In this document: piece by piece, positions 43,253 through 51,999 of the stretch | Layout: each line of letters begins with the position of its first letter | Numbering within the stretch: position 1 is the stretch's first letter | From: Sulfurovum sp. AR | GTDB taxonomy: Bacteria; Campylobacterota; Campylobacteria; Campylobacterales; Sulfurovaceae | DNA: 64,000 nt | NCBI RefSeq assembly: GCF_000296775.1 | Contig: NZ_AJLE01000003.1 | Location: forward strand, 1 to 64,000 | Direction of reading: 5' to 3' | The notes under the pieces: model-generated | What the model was told of the DNA's origin: nothing | What the model saw: only the letters and a program-made list of their open reading frames with translations | Database searches by the model: none | Position numbers and translations under genes: made by a program

Positions 43253-45664
43253 CTAGAGATGCTTTGATTCCAATTCACTGATATGTACAATCGTTTGTAG
43301 GACAGTATCAGGATTCAAACTGATAGACTCTATACCCATTTTAACTAAAGCTTCTGCCATCTCAGGGTAATCTGAAGGTCCTTGTCCACAAATACCGCTA
43401 TGTCGGTCATTACGTTTTGCACCCTCCACTGCCATTTCTATCATCTTCATCACCCCAGGATCACGTTCATCATAATCAAAAGCGACTACCTCGGAATCCC
43501 GGTCAACCCCGAGTGTCAATTGGGTTAAGTCATTCGAACCAATGCTGAATCCATCAAAAAGTTTACTAAATGCATCGATCTGTATCACATTGTTGGGTAT
43601 CTCACACATAACGTAGATCTTTAAACCATTTTCACCACGTTTCAGACCATATTTTTCCATGGCATCCAATACCCTTTGTCCCTCTTCTACTCTACGGCAA
43701 AAAGGGATCATCAAAATGACATTATCAAAACCCATCTCTTCTCTGACATGTTTCATAGCTGCACACTCCAGGGCAAAGCCCTCTTCATAGTTTGGATGTG
43801 TATAGCGTGATGCACCGCGAAAACCGATCATTGGATTGGCTTCATCCATTTCAAAGAACTCTCCTCCAAGCAATGAAGCATATTCATTGGTTTTAAAGTC
43901 GCTCATTCTCACGACACAGGGGTTAGGATAGACTGCTGATGCAATGCTCGCAACACCTTCAGAGAGTACTTTTACAAAATAGGATTCAGGGTTGTCATAT
44001 CCGGTTGTGAGTTGACCGATCTTTCTATCTGTGGTCTCATCGATCTTTTCAGGATGTATCAGTGCCATCGGATGTACTTTGATGGATGTATTGATAATGA
44101 ACTCCATGCGTGCCAGGCCTATGCCATCCACAGGCAGTGAAGCCAATGTAAATGCCATGTCCGGATTACCAAGGTTCATCATGATCTGTGTCTTGGTCTT
44201 CGGTAGTGTACTAAGATCTGTTTTAATGACCTCATAATCCAAGATCCCCTCATGGATCAAACCGGTTTCACCCTCTGCACAACTTACTGTGATCTCTTGG
44301 CCATCCACTAACGTCTCTACAGCATTTTCAACTCCTACAATCGCAGGTTTCCCTAATTCTCTCGAGACGATAGCTGCATGACAGGTTCTTCCACCCGTGT
44401 TTGTCACAATGGCCGAAGCGATCTTCATAACAGGTTCCCAATCAGGACTGGTCGTTTCTGCAACCAGGACATCACCTACTTTAAAATCTTTCAGGTTGCT
44501 TGGATCAACGATCTTACATACCTTTCCTGCACCTATTTTCGTACCTATGGCCTGGCCTGTCAGTAAAACTTTACTCTGTTCCTTTAATCGGTACATTTCA
44601 AGCACTCGATCTTCTTTTCGGGATTCCACAGTTTCCGGGCGTGCCTGCACGATATAGATATGTCCATCCACACCGTCTTTTGCCCACTCCATATCCATCG
44701 GTTTCTGATATCCTGCCTGTTTCGAATAATGTTCTTCGATCTTTATGGCATAATCAGCCAGAAGAAGTACATCTTCATCAGTGATACAAAACTTCTCTTT
44801 TTCTTCTTTAGGCGTATCTATATTCTTCGTATACTCTACGGCAAGATTATCCTGATTGATTCCCTCTGAAAAGATCATTTTAAGTGCTTTACTTCCAAGT
44901 TTTCGTCTTAAAACGGCACGATATCCTTTTTTGAATGTCGGTTTATGAACATAAAAACTGTCAGGAGCGATACTTCCCTGGACAATGTTCTCACCTAAAC
45001 CGTACGCTGCATTGATGAAAACAACATCTTTAAATCCTGTTTCTGAATCTATGGAAAACATGACACCGCTCTCACCAATGTCACTTCTAACCATTTTCAT
45101 CACAACGACACTGAGATACACTTTCATGTTATCAAATCCATGAACAAATTTATAATGTATGGAACGGTCTGTAAAATTTGAAGCCAGGCAGCGCTTATAG
45201 GCATCCAATAAGGCATCCAAACCCTGAATGTTCAGATAACTTTCATTTTGTCCCGCAAAGGATGCTTCTGGAGAGTCTTCAGCCGTTGCCGAGCTTCTCA
45301 CCGCAAGACTTACATCGTCACCATATTCTTCTTTCAGTGCTTGATAGGCTTGATCTATCTGGTCGATCATCTCATCAGGTAGCGTACAGTTATTGATGAT
45401 CTCCCGACAACACTTTCCTCTTTCCTGTAACTGCGTAACATCATCGGGGTCAAGATCATCCAGTAGTGTATGTAGTTGTCCCCATGCGTCATTACGCTCT
45501 AGCACAAAACGATAGGCATCCGCAGTGATCGCAAAACCATTAGGGATACGGATACCTTCCTGCATAAGATTTTGATACATCTCACCCAGTGAAGCATTTT
45601 TACCACCGACCAGATCCACATCTTCTATACCAAGCTCATTAAACCATTTAATATACTGAGACAT
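43253..45664 (-). CDS. ppsA: phosphoenolpyruvate synthase
   Basis: PpsA makes phosphoenolpyruvate from pyruvate, ATP and water, the entry step of gluconeogenesis. The 803-residue length is standard. N-terminal ATP-grasp: DLVGGKNASLGEMYQ and VRSSATAEDSPEASFAGQ; swivelling domain with the phospho-histidine in NTGGRTCHAAIVSRELG (about residues 410-426); C-terminal TIM-barrel with FDGFSIGSNDLTQLTLGVDRD and GICGQGPSDYPEMAE. It is transcribed alone and convergent with the antiporter. Confidence 0.97.
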   Translation of the reverse strand: MSQYIKWFNELGIEDVDLVGGKNASLGEMYQNLMQEGIRIPNGFAITADAYRFVLERNDAWGQLHTLLDDLDPDDVTQLQERGKCCREIINNCTLPDEMIDQIDQAYQALKEEYGDDVSLAVRSSATAEDSPEASFAGQNESYLNIQGLDALLDAYKRCLASNFTDRSIHYKFVHGFDNMKVYLSVVVMKMVRSDIGESGVMFSIDSETGFKDVVFINAAYGLGENIVQGSIAPDSFYVHKPTFKKGYRAVLRRKLGSKALKMIFSEGINQDNLAVEYTKNIDTPKEEKEKFCITDEDVLLLADYAIKIEEHYSKQAGYQKPMDMEWAKDGVDGHIYIVQARPETVESRKEDRVLEMYRLKEQSKVLLTGQAIGTKIGAGKVCKIVDPSNLKDFKVGDVLVAETTSPDWEPVMKIASAIVTNTGGRTCHAAIVSRELGKPAIVGVENAVETLVDGQEITVSCAEGETGLIHEGILDYEVIKTDLSTLPKTKTQIMMNLGNPDMAFTLASLPVDGIGLARMEFIINTSIKVHPMALIHPEKIDETTDRKIGQLTTGYDNPESYFVKVLSEGVASIASAVYPNPCVVRMSDFKTNEYASLLGGEFFEMDEANPMIGFRGASRYTHPNYEEGFALECAAMKHVREEMGFDNVILMIPFCRRVEEGQRVLDAMEKYGLKRGENGLKIYVMCEIPNNVIQIDAFSKLFDGFSIGSNDLTQLTLGVDRDSEVVAFDYDERDPGVMKMIEMAVEGAKRNDRHSGICGQGPSDYPEMAEALVKMGIESISLNPDTVLQTIVHISELESKHL

Positions 45665-45755
45665 AAGCTATCCTTTTTTTTATTCTACTCTTAATGAACC
45701 ATTCTGTCAACTTTAAGATGTCATAATAATGCAAATAAATAGACACCATTTATGC

Positions 45756-45761
45756 TATAAT
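45756..45761 (+). promoter_or_regulatory. extended -10 box, possible leaderless start
   Basis: TGCTATAAT is placed so that the expected transcription start (7 bases past the box) is the A of the ATG at 45768. Confidence 0.4.
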
Positions 45762-45767
45762 TATTTT

Positions 45768-46535
45768 ATGCTAAGCCAATTAAAATCCCTGATCGTCAAA
45801 CCATCACTCTATCATCACAGTTATTCACATACCGTGTGTGATGATACTGTGCCAGATAAATTTAGTGTGCTTTGCTGGAATGTGCATAAGAACAATGATA
45901 CTTTTTCCTTCAGTAACTATATTGAAGAATTTTCAAAAAAGAAACCGGTTGACTTCTATTTGTTTCAGGAAGCTGATTTTAAACATGATACAGAACTCAA
46001 TCTTCCAAGTCTCACATTCAGTGCTGCGGCAAATTTGGAAAAAGGTTCTACTTTTTATGGTGTCTTAACAGCAAGTAAGTGTAGAGCAGAGTACAGTAAG
46101 CCTTTCCTGTCACATGGTAAAGAGCTCATCTTCGGTCCACATAAAAGTCTGCTTTTGACCAAGCACGCTTTTGCAGACGGTTCTCCTTTATGGATCTTAA
46201 ATCTTCATGCGATCAATTTTAGAGAAAACAAACACTACTACAGAGAGATAGACAACATGATTCAGATCATCGATGATTATGATGGTCCAATGATCATTGC
46301 CGGTGATTTCAACTCCTGGAATAAAAGGAGAATGAAATTCCTACACACCAAAATGAAAGACCTAAATTTTGATCCTGTACCATTTTCAACAAGTGACAGG
46401 GTGAAGTCTTTTATGCGAAATCATTTGGATTTTATTTTTTACAGGGGTATTGCACTGGTTGAACAGAGTATAGAAAGAAACCATAAGCTTTCTGATCACC
46501 ATCCTTTGTTTGCAAGATTCAGCAAACACTTATAG
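45768..46535 (+). CDS. endonuclease/exonuclease/phosphatase (EEP) family protein
   Basis: A 255-residue cytosolic EEP-fold metal-dependent hydrolase. Motifs: LCWNVHKNND (Asn), FQEADF (catalytic Glu), AGDFNSWNK (Asp/Asn pair), and LSDHHPLFARF (Asp-His pair), all in family order. Substrate (DNA, phosphoester or lipid) is not determined. I chose the ATG at 45768 because of the extended -10 directly before it; an earlier in-frame ATG at 45729 lies before that promoter and has no ribosome site. It is a single-gene unit. Confidence 0.85.
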   Translation: MLSQLKSLIVKPSLYHHSYSHTVCDDTVPDKFSVLCWNVHKNNDTFSFSNYIEEFSKKKPVDFYLFQEADFKHDTELNLPSLTFSAAANLEKGSTFYGVLTASKCRAEYSKPFLSHGKELIFGPHKSLLLTKHAFADGSPLWILNLHAINFRENKHYYREIDNMIQIIDDYDGPMIIAGDFNSWNKRRMKFLHTKMKDLNFDPVPFSTSDRVKSFMRNHLDFIFYRGIALVEQSIERNHKLSDHHPLFARFSKHL

Positions 46536-46563
46536 CTGTATTGTGAAAATTGAAGCATAAGCA

Positions 46564-47241
46564 TTATTCTTTCACTTCACTCTTCACTGCATTGAGTAAA
46601 ACCTGATAGGTATTACGGTTAAAAAGATAGGGCTTGGCATTAAATAACGTGTCAAACATGATCTTCCAAAGTGTTGAAAAGTTCTCATCATCACGTACAC
46701 TGCAGAGCTTGGCTTGCATTTGATATTCAAGTTCACTGAGTGCCTTGGCATGATCTACATATGCCTTTAGCACATTGTGGTCCACACCCACTTCTTTAAA
46801 ATACGTTACCAGCTTGACCATACTTGCCTCTCTGTCTGTATAATCATCTTCATGTATAGGTAATACTATACCATCGTTTAAAAGTGTTTCTAAAAGCGTT
46901 GCATCCACATTATAATGCTCAATAAACTCTTCTTTGGTAAAATGCTTCGCATCTGAAGGAATATCACTGAGTGTATTCATCAATGGCTGCAGCATGGTTG
47001 CTGAAGTGGATAGAGACTGATTTTGGTTCTGCAGAGCAAATCTGATCTGTTCATTACTGCTACCTATCTCTTCTTGCATATATTTGATATACTGGATAAG
47101 TTCTATATGTTGATCATTGTAGCGATGCACATTTGATTTGATCTTATTTGCTTCTGGAAGTAAGCCTTCTCTAATGTAATACAAAATGGTTGACTTAGGT
47201 ACACCTGTCTTTGCAACAAGTTCAGATATTTTATATTCCAT
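46564..47241 (-). CDS. MerR family transcriptional regulator
   Basis: A 225-residue regulator. The N-terminal winged helix is typical: YKISELVAKTGVPKSTILYYIREGLLPE and VHRYNDQHIELIQYIKYMQE, followed by a coiled-coil-like linker. The long C-terminal domain (about 75-225) has no recognised ligand motif and only one cysteine (LCSVRDD), so a metal-thiolate sensor is unlikely. It is divergent from the AhpD-like operon and probably controls it through the 13-1-13 dyad in between. Confidence 0.85.
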   Translation of the reverse strand: MEYKISELVAKTGVPKSTILYYIREGLLPEANKIKSNVHRYNDQHIELIQYIKYMQEEIGSSNEQIRFALQNQNQSLSTSATMLQPLMNTLSDIPSDAKHFTKEEFIEHYNVDATLLETLLNDGIVLPIHEDDYTDREASMVKLVTYFKEVGVDHNVLKAYVDHAKALSELEYQMQAKLCSVRDDENFSTLWKIMFDTLFNAKPYLFNRNTYQVLLNAVKSEVKE

Positions 47242-47276
47242 TTCTTAGCCTTTTACGTTTAACTTTAATTTAAAGA

Positions 47277-47282
47277 ATTATA
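47277..47282 (-). promoter_or_regulatory. -10 box of the merR-family gene
   Basis: On the - strand TGCTATAAT (extended -10, TATAAT at 47282-47277) is 35 bases upstream of the regulator start. Confidence 0.45.
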
Positions 47283-47293
47283 GCATATAATTA

Positions 47294-47320
47294 AAAACGT
47301 TAAGTTAAACTTTACGTTTT
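47294..47320. promoter_or_regulatory. 27-bp dyad, MerR-type operator candidate
   Basis: AAAACGTTAAGTT-A-AACTTTACGTTTT is a 13-1-13 inverted repeat with 12 of 13 matches, just downstream of a TATAAT (47286-47291) for the + strand operon and upstream of the -10 for the regulator. Confidence 0.55.
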
Positions 47321-47346
47321 AGACACTCATTACATCAAGGAAAGAA

Positions 47347-47880
47347 ATGGCACACATACAATTACCCGAATTTGAAGACATGTCTCCTGAGATTCAAAAA
47401 AGAGCACAACCTATACTGGAGAAGACTGGACAACTGGGTGATATATTTAAGCTCTTGGCTTTAAATGAAAAAATCTATTTTGCAACCGATGGAATGATCC
47501 AGAAATACCTGCTGGATGAGACAACTCTCTCTTATGATACGAAAGAATCCATCGCACTGCTTATTTCTTTAGAGAACGGCTGTAAAATGTGTGTAGATGT
47601 CCATAAAGGCATTGCAAAAATGCTTGGTATGTCTGAAGATCGTATAGAAGAAGTGCTTCATGGAGTAGATGCTATGAATGTTCCAGAGAGTGAGAAAGCT
47701 TTATTGAACTTTTGTATCAAAGCCTCAGGAAAAGAAAACTATAAAATTCTTAAATCAGAAATAGATGCACTGAAAGCATATGGATACAGTGACATACAGA
47801 TCCTTGAAGCTGTTTCTATTACAGGCTATTTTAACTATATTAACACCCTTTCAAATGTATTTGGGTTAGGAGAGTCATGA
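47347..47880 (+). CDS. carboxymuconolactone decarboxylase/AhpD-like protein
   Basis: A 177-residue all-helical protein of the CMD/AhpD superfamily. The redox motif C-x2-C with downstream His is in LENGCKMCVDVHKGIAK (about residues 75-91), the AhpD-type peroxidase or thiol-transfer site. The flanking MSPEIQKRAQPILEKTG and VSITGYFNYINTL segments fit. AAGGAAAGAA precedes the ATG. It heads an operon with a short 65-residue protein and a thioredoxin-like protein, which suggests a thiol-redox stress role, controlled by the divergent MerR-type regulator. Confidence 0.85.
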   Translation: MAHIQLPEFEDMSPEIQKRAQPILEKTGQLGDIFKLLALNEKIYFATDGMIQKYLLDETTLSYDTKESIALLISLENGCKMCVDVHKGIAKMLGMSEDRIEEVLHGVDAMNVPESEKALLNFCIKASGKENYKILKSEIDALKAYGYSDIQILEAVSITGYFNYINTLSNVFGLGES

Positions 47881-48074
47881 AAAATGTATTCAGGTTTATA
47901 AAGAAATTTTTCATTGGAATATGGGATTTCATTTTTTATCTCATTGGGGCGCCGTATGAAGAACAGGCAAAAAAATTGAACTGGGATGAGAAGGATACTG
48001 CCTTTAGAGGTCCGGAAAATCCAAAAACAAAAACAATACATTACAGAGCCAATAAAGTGAGTAAACCTTCATGA
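47877..48074 (+). CDS. small hypothetical protein
   Basis: A 65-residue protein overlapping the AhpD-like stop by four bases (ATGA). It begins with an aromatic-basic amphipathic or membrane-touching helix (FRFIKKFFIGIWDFIFYLI) and continues with a charged, polar tail. It has no recognised family. It could sit at the inner membrane face. The next gene overlaps its end by four bases, so all three genes are tightly coupled. Confidence 0.7.
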   Translation: MKNVFRFIKKFFIGIWDFIFYLIGAPYEEQAKKLNWDEKDTAFRGPENPKTKTIHYRANKVSKPS

Positions 48075-48904
48075 AATTAAAAAAAATCCTTCTCTTGGTA
48101 TTTTTTACCAATATCCTATTGAACGCATCAACAATATTTACGTTGTCGGGTGTCAAAAAAGTCTATTTGGTGGTAGAAATATCCGGTAAAACCATTCCAA
48201 AATCATATAAAAGTATGATCATGGAAAGCCTACAGACAATGACTGATGATCTTAATATCGACATCAAGGGTTATGACCCAAGATCCTTAGCTGTACTGGT
48301 CAACGAAACACCGATCAATGGAAGTACCATGGTCAATATTCAACTGCTTATCGGAGAAGAAGTAAAACGTTTGGACAACCATGAGAAAACATTTGCCCTG
48401 ACCTATCAGGATATGGGACATTTTGTATTGAAAGATGGTAATGACCCGGAAGATGCATTTGAAGATACCTTTGATACGATGCTTTTAAAGTTCTCGGAAC
48501 AATATCTGGAAGAGAATAAAAAGATCTCAAAAGTAGTGATCAATGAAGAGAATTTTGCATCTGAAATGCATTATGAAACTAATTATGATGAAGCGGTCAA
48601 AAAGTCAAAAAAACTGCAAAAAAACATCATGCTTGTTCTGGTATCGAATTTCTGTCCCTGGTGTCGTAAATTTGAGCAAAGAGTCCTGCTTAAAAATGAG
48701 ATCAATGAGATCGTACAAAAAAATTATATCCCTCTCATTCTCAATAAAGAGAAAGATCCGTTTCCAAAAGAATTTGATACAGGATTTACACCTATTATAC
48801 ATTTCATAGACCATCAAACGCAAAAAAGCTATAAAAATGTGATCGGTTACAACAATAAGGATGAATTTACCTACATACTAAGATCGGACAATGTAGCAAA
48901 ATAA
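48071..48904 (+). CDS. periplasmic thioredoxin-like protein
   Basis: A 277-residue exported protein with a signal peptide (cleavage near LNA-ST), an N-terminal alpha/beta domain without clear homology (about 25-160), and a C-terminal thioredoxin fold (about 175-270) with the active site F-C-P-W-C-R in LVSNFCPWCRKFEQRVL and the cis-Pro in GFTPIIHFID. It resembles the thiol-disulfide proteins of the DUF255/SoxW style. It is the last gene in the AhpD-like operon; extracytoplasmic thiol redox is the likely function. Confidence 0.82.
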   Translation: MKLKKILLLVFFTNILLNASTIFTLSGVKKVYLVVEISGKTIPKSYKSMIMESLQTMTDDLNIDIKGYDPRSLAVLVNETPINGSTMVNIQLLIGEEVKRLDNHEKTFALTYQDMGHFVLKDGNDPEDAFEDTFDTMLLKFSEQYLEENKKISKVVINEENFASEMHYETNYDEAVKKSKKLQKNIMLVLVSNFCPWCRKFEQRVLLKNEINEIVQKNYIPLILNKEKDPFPKEFDTGFTPIIHFIDHQTQKSYKNVIGYNNKDEFTYILRSDNVAK

Positions 48905-48976
48905 AATATGTGTACTTTAGTGATATCAGGCATTTTTATTCTATAATATACTTTAGAAACTGTAAAGGACCGATAG

Positions 48977-49741
48977 ATGGGGATTATAAAAGCATATAAA
49001 TTTACCGATGGTTTTGATTTTGATCTGATCAGGAAAGAAGTGGTTGGTACGTTTCGCGCAAAACTTTTAAAAGATGTGCTCATCATCGAAAAAGACAACG
49101 ATCTTTGTTTTTTGTTTGAATATGGTGTGGTCATATTCTGGGATTTTGACGATGAAGAATACTTTCTGAAAACGATCAGTTCTTCGATCGGTGCGATCAA
49201 GATCTTAGAAGACTACAAGTATCACATTTCTCCGATCCAGCCTGTTAAAATTGAATTAGACACTATCTATATCGATTCTGATGATGAATTAAAAAAGCTT
49301 TCCATATCCTATGCCATTGAGCAATCTATCATGCTGGGGAGCTTTGAAGATTCCATAAAAAAAGCCCTGGAACTCACTGAGCATATTCCTTTGGATCTTG
49401 CTGAAAATGGTCGTGTCAATATGAGCAGACGGGAAATAGCCAAAGAGAGAGGCCGTCTTTTTATTACAAAATCGAACATCTATTTACATTTTGAACTTTT
49501 AGATACACCGGAGTTTTTCTGGGAGTATCCTGAACTGGATATTTATTATCAAAGTATGAGAAAGTATCTTGAACTTCAACCACGTATCGAAATTCTTAAT
49601 AGAAAAATGAATGTAATGCAGGAGGTATTGGCCATTCTTGCAGATGAACAAAATCATAAACACAGTAGTACTTTAGAATGGATCATCATCATTTTGATTG
49701 CATTTGAAATTGTATTATTTATCTTAAATGATTTTAACTAA
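48977..49741 (+). CDS. RMD1/YagE family (DUF155) protein
   Basis: A 254-residue protein of the RMD1/YagE family, known in fungi for mitochondrial or meiotic functions but with no established bacterial role. Seen: YKFTDGFDFDLIRKEVVG at the start, LFEYGVVIFWDFDDEEYF near residue 50, LSISYAIEQSIMLGSFEDSI near 105, and a C-terminal membrane helix (WIIIILIAFEIVLFIL) that anchors it to the inner membrane. The gene is alone with its own leader. Confidence 0.85.
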   Translation: MGIIKAYKFTDGFDFDLIRKEVVGTFRAKLLKDVLIIEKDNDLCFLFEYGVVIFWDFDDEEYFLKTISSSIGAIKILEDYKYHISPIQPVKIELDTIYIDSDDELKKLSISYAIEQSIMLGSFEDSIKKALELTEHIPLDLAENGRVNMSRREIAKERGRLFITKSNIYLHFELLDTPEFFWEYPELDIYYQSMRKYLELQPRIEILNRKMNVMQEVLAILADEQNHKHSSTLEWIIIILIAFEIVLFILNDFN

Positions 49742-49764
49742 TCATAGACATATCACATGGGTAT

Positions 49765-50715
49765 CTATAATTTTTCAACCATTCCATCTCGAAATAATCG
49801 ATACACATCTAAATCATTGGCAATGAAAAGGCTGCCTTTGTAATACTCTTTTATCTCACTATAAAGCACTTCAACACTCTTAGTACTATTGTTGTTATAT
49901 CTTGGATTGATATGTGATGCGATCAGATTTTTAACACGACTCTTTTGGACGGCATTACCAAGTTCTTTTGCGGTCGTATGCAAGACTTTTACCTGAAGAT
50001 GATCATAATCCTCTTGTGTATATGTACACTCATGTACTAAAAGATCAATCTCTTCAAGATAACTGCCCAAAATATCCGGCTTACTGTTATCACCAGCGAT
50101 AATCAATGATCTTCCTCTTATAGGTGAAAGCATGTACTCCTTAGGCTCTAGTTTTTTACGTTGAAATGTAATACTCTGACCTCTTTGCAGCTCACCATAC
50201 AATGGCGAAGGTTCCAGGCCGATCGATCTCAATTTTTCTTCATTGAGTTTGTTGGTAATATCATTCTCTTTAATATAAAAAGCAAAACTTTCTATGGAGT
50301 GTTCAAGTGCTAAGATTTTCAATGAAAATTTATCAAAATGAATACGCTCTTCTGCTTTAAACTCTATGATGTTTAGTTCATATCCAAGATTTTCAAAGGA
50401 GACATCAATTACACACTCAAGAAATTTTTTGATACCTGTAGGGCCGTATACAGTAAGAGGTCTGAAAGCAGTATCAAGTTTTTTAGAGCTCAACAGCCCG
50501 GGAAGGCCATAGTAATGATCTCCGTGCATATGGGTAATGAAGATCGTATCAAGTTTCCCAATAGAAAGCCTGCTTCTAAGAATCTGATGTTGTGTTGCTT
50601 CACCACAATCAAATAGATACCACTTGTTGTCCTGTTCAAACTCTAATCCCACTGCAGAGACATTTCTCTCTTTGGTAGGTTTACCTGCACTGGTACCTAA
50701 AAATGTTAGTTGCAA
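49765..50715 (-). CDS. rnz: ribonuclease Z
   Basis: RNase Z removes 3' trailers from pre-tRNAs. The 316-residue protein has the metallo-beta-lactamase motif THMHGDHYYGLPGLL, an ERNVSA start, HECTY near residue 211, and late ASHINPRY. The ribosome site AGGAGG (50726-50721) lies only two bases from the ATG at 50718 but five bases from the TTG at 50715, and family members begin MQLTFLGT; I therefore favour TTG. The next gene upstream is 25 bases away on the same strand. Confidence 0.9.
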   Translation of the reverse strand: MQLTFLGTSAGKPTKERNVSAVGLEFEQDNKWYLFDCGEATQHQILRSRLSIGKLDTIFITHMHGDHYYGLPGLLSSKKLDTAFRPLTVYGPTGIKKFLECVIDVSFENLGYELNIIEFKAEERIHFDKFSLKILALEHSIESFAFYIKENDITNKLNEEKLRSIGLEPSPLYGELQRGQSITFQRKKLEPKEYMLSPIRGRSLIIAGDNSKPDILGSYLEEIDLLVHECTYTQEDYDHLQVKVLHTTAKELGNAVQKSRVKNLIASHINPRYNNNSTKSVEVLYSEIKEYYKGSLFIANDLDVYRLFRDGMVEKL

Positions 50716-50740
50716 CATATCCTCCTTTATTCCATAGCCA

Positions 50741-51298
50741 TCAATTTCTTTTTTTCCAGGCATGCCAGAGAGAGTGGACATCAGTATACTGTTTAGGAAG
50801 TATCATCGTTATGAGAATATTTTCTATCATTTCAATCACCAAAAAATAGACTGCTAAATGAAACAGAATATTATGACCAAATCCAAGTAGAATAACCACA
50901 CCTATACTCATCATTACAGCTGAAAATTTTGTGATCCATGTATGATAACTTGCCAGCTTTCCAAATTTTATCAGTGAAAATACTGAAGGCAGTACATATA
51001 TGATGATCGCCGCGATGATATAGTATATCTCCTTCTTGATAAGGTCCGGCCAAAGCCACCAGACTGCCAAAGGCGTAGATAGATAGGTTAAAATATCACC
51101 ATAACTGTCCAGTCTTGCACCTAATTCACTTGTTTGGTCCAACACTCTTGCAATGATGCCGTCAAGTGCATCTGAAAGCAGCATCAGTCCAAAAAGAATA
51201 TAAAAGAGATTTACCATTCCCAACCAGCCTGCAAGCAGTAAAAAAGGTGCTGCAATGATACGGAATAGACTTAATATATTAGGAATATTTCGTAACAT
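50741..51298 (-). CDS. CDP-alcohol phosphatidyltransferase family protein
   Basis: A 185-residue membrane protein with about five to six helices. The catalytic motif D-G-x2-A-R-x8-G-x3-D-x3-D is complete in LDGIIARVLDQTSELGARLD through YGD, which transfers a phosphatidyl or related group from a CDP-activated donor to an alcohol. It is probably a phosphatidylglycerophosphate synthase-like enzyme, but another PgsA-type gene may exist elsewhere. The ATG at 51298 follows AGGAG. Confidence 0.88.
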   Translation of the reverse strand: MLRNIPNILSLFRIIAAPFLLLAGWLGMVNLFYILFGLMLLSDALDGIIARVLDQTSELGARLDSYGDILTYLSTPLAVWWLWPDLIKKEIYYIIAAIIIYVLPSVFSLIKFGKLASYHTWITKFSAVMMSIGVVILLGFGHNILFHLAVYFLVIEMIENILITMILPKQYTDVHSLWHAWKKRN

Positions 51299-51390
51299 GA
51301 TAAAGCTCCTATTGATCATATGATACAGATATTCTTAGGGAAAGTGAATAATTGAACTGTGAGGTATGCAAACATGACATTAAATAGTTA

Positions 51391-51414
51391 ATGAAGAGGA
51401 GACTACCTCTTCAT
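51391..51414 (-). terminator. hairpin after hsp20
   Basis: ATGAAGAGG-AGACTA-CCTCTTCAT forms a perfect 9-bp stem, 9 bases past the hsp20 stop on the - strand. Confidence 0.6.
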
Positions 51415-51422
51415 CGTAAAGA

Positions 51423-51860
51423 TTACTTTATTTTTATCTTCTTAGCCTCTTTTTTACTTCTCTCTACTTTCGGAATCACTACTTCCAGTACACCATCCTT
51501 GCAATTTGCTTCTATATTTTCAGCATCTGTGTTATCAGGCAGTGTAAAACTTCTTTGAAACTTACCATAAGAGCTCTCCTTCTTATAATAATCTTTCTCT
51601 TTCACCTCTTTTTTGGTTTTTCTCTCACCCGAAATCGTCAGAACATTATCTTTGAGATCAACATGTATATCATCTTTTTTAACACCAGGAAGATCAACCT
51701 CTACATGATAGGCATAGTCTCCTTCTCTTGTATTCACAGATGGCGTAAAACCGGAAACATTTGAAAGTTCGCTACCGATTTCAGGCAATCTGAATGCACT
51801 TGCCATTCTCTCTTCTAAATCTCTAAAATCTCTCATAGGGTCAAATTTCGTTAATAACAT
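51423..51860 (-). CDS. Hsp20/alpha-crystallin small heat-shock protein
   Basis: A 145-residue ATP-independent holdase. The alpha-crystallin domain (about 45-138) includes YAYHVEVDLPGVKKDDIHVDL and the conserved GVLEVVIPK near residue 128, with the C-terminal basic tail KKEAKKIKIK containing the I-x-I anchor. The ATG is preceded by AAGGAG. It is transcribed alone from a consensus sigma-70 promoter. Confidence 0.93.
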   Translation of the reverse strand: MLLTKFDPMRDFRDLEERMASAFRLPEIGSELSNVSGFTPSVNTREGDYAYHVEVDLPGVKKDDIHVDLKDNVLTISGERKTKKEVKEKDYYKKESSYGKFQRSFTLPDNTDAENIEANCKDGVLEVVIPKVERSKKEAKKIKIK

Positions 51861-51894
51861 TGTTGCTCCTTAGTGTATTAGATGTTGTTTAATT

Positions 51895-51923
51895 AGTATA
51901 TAACTTTTTAATATGTTTGTCAA
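51895..51923 (-). promoter_or_regulatory. hsp20 sigma-70 promoter
   Basis: TTGACA (51923-51918), a 17-base spacer and TATACT (51900-51895) on the - strand, about 35 bases upstream of the start. No HAIR or CIRCE element is visible. Confidence 0.7.
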
Positions 51924-51999
51924 TCAATACTAATCATTTAGACACTGTAATATGTTATACTTCTTTTAACCTGTCACTTTATTTTGTGAGGAGAAAAGT

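Noticed and set aside
43245-43266. CAAAGCA/TGCTTTG hairpin between the antiporter and ppsA
   Set aside because: It overlaps the ppsA coding end and has no T run, so a terminator role is weak.
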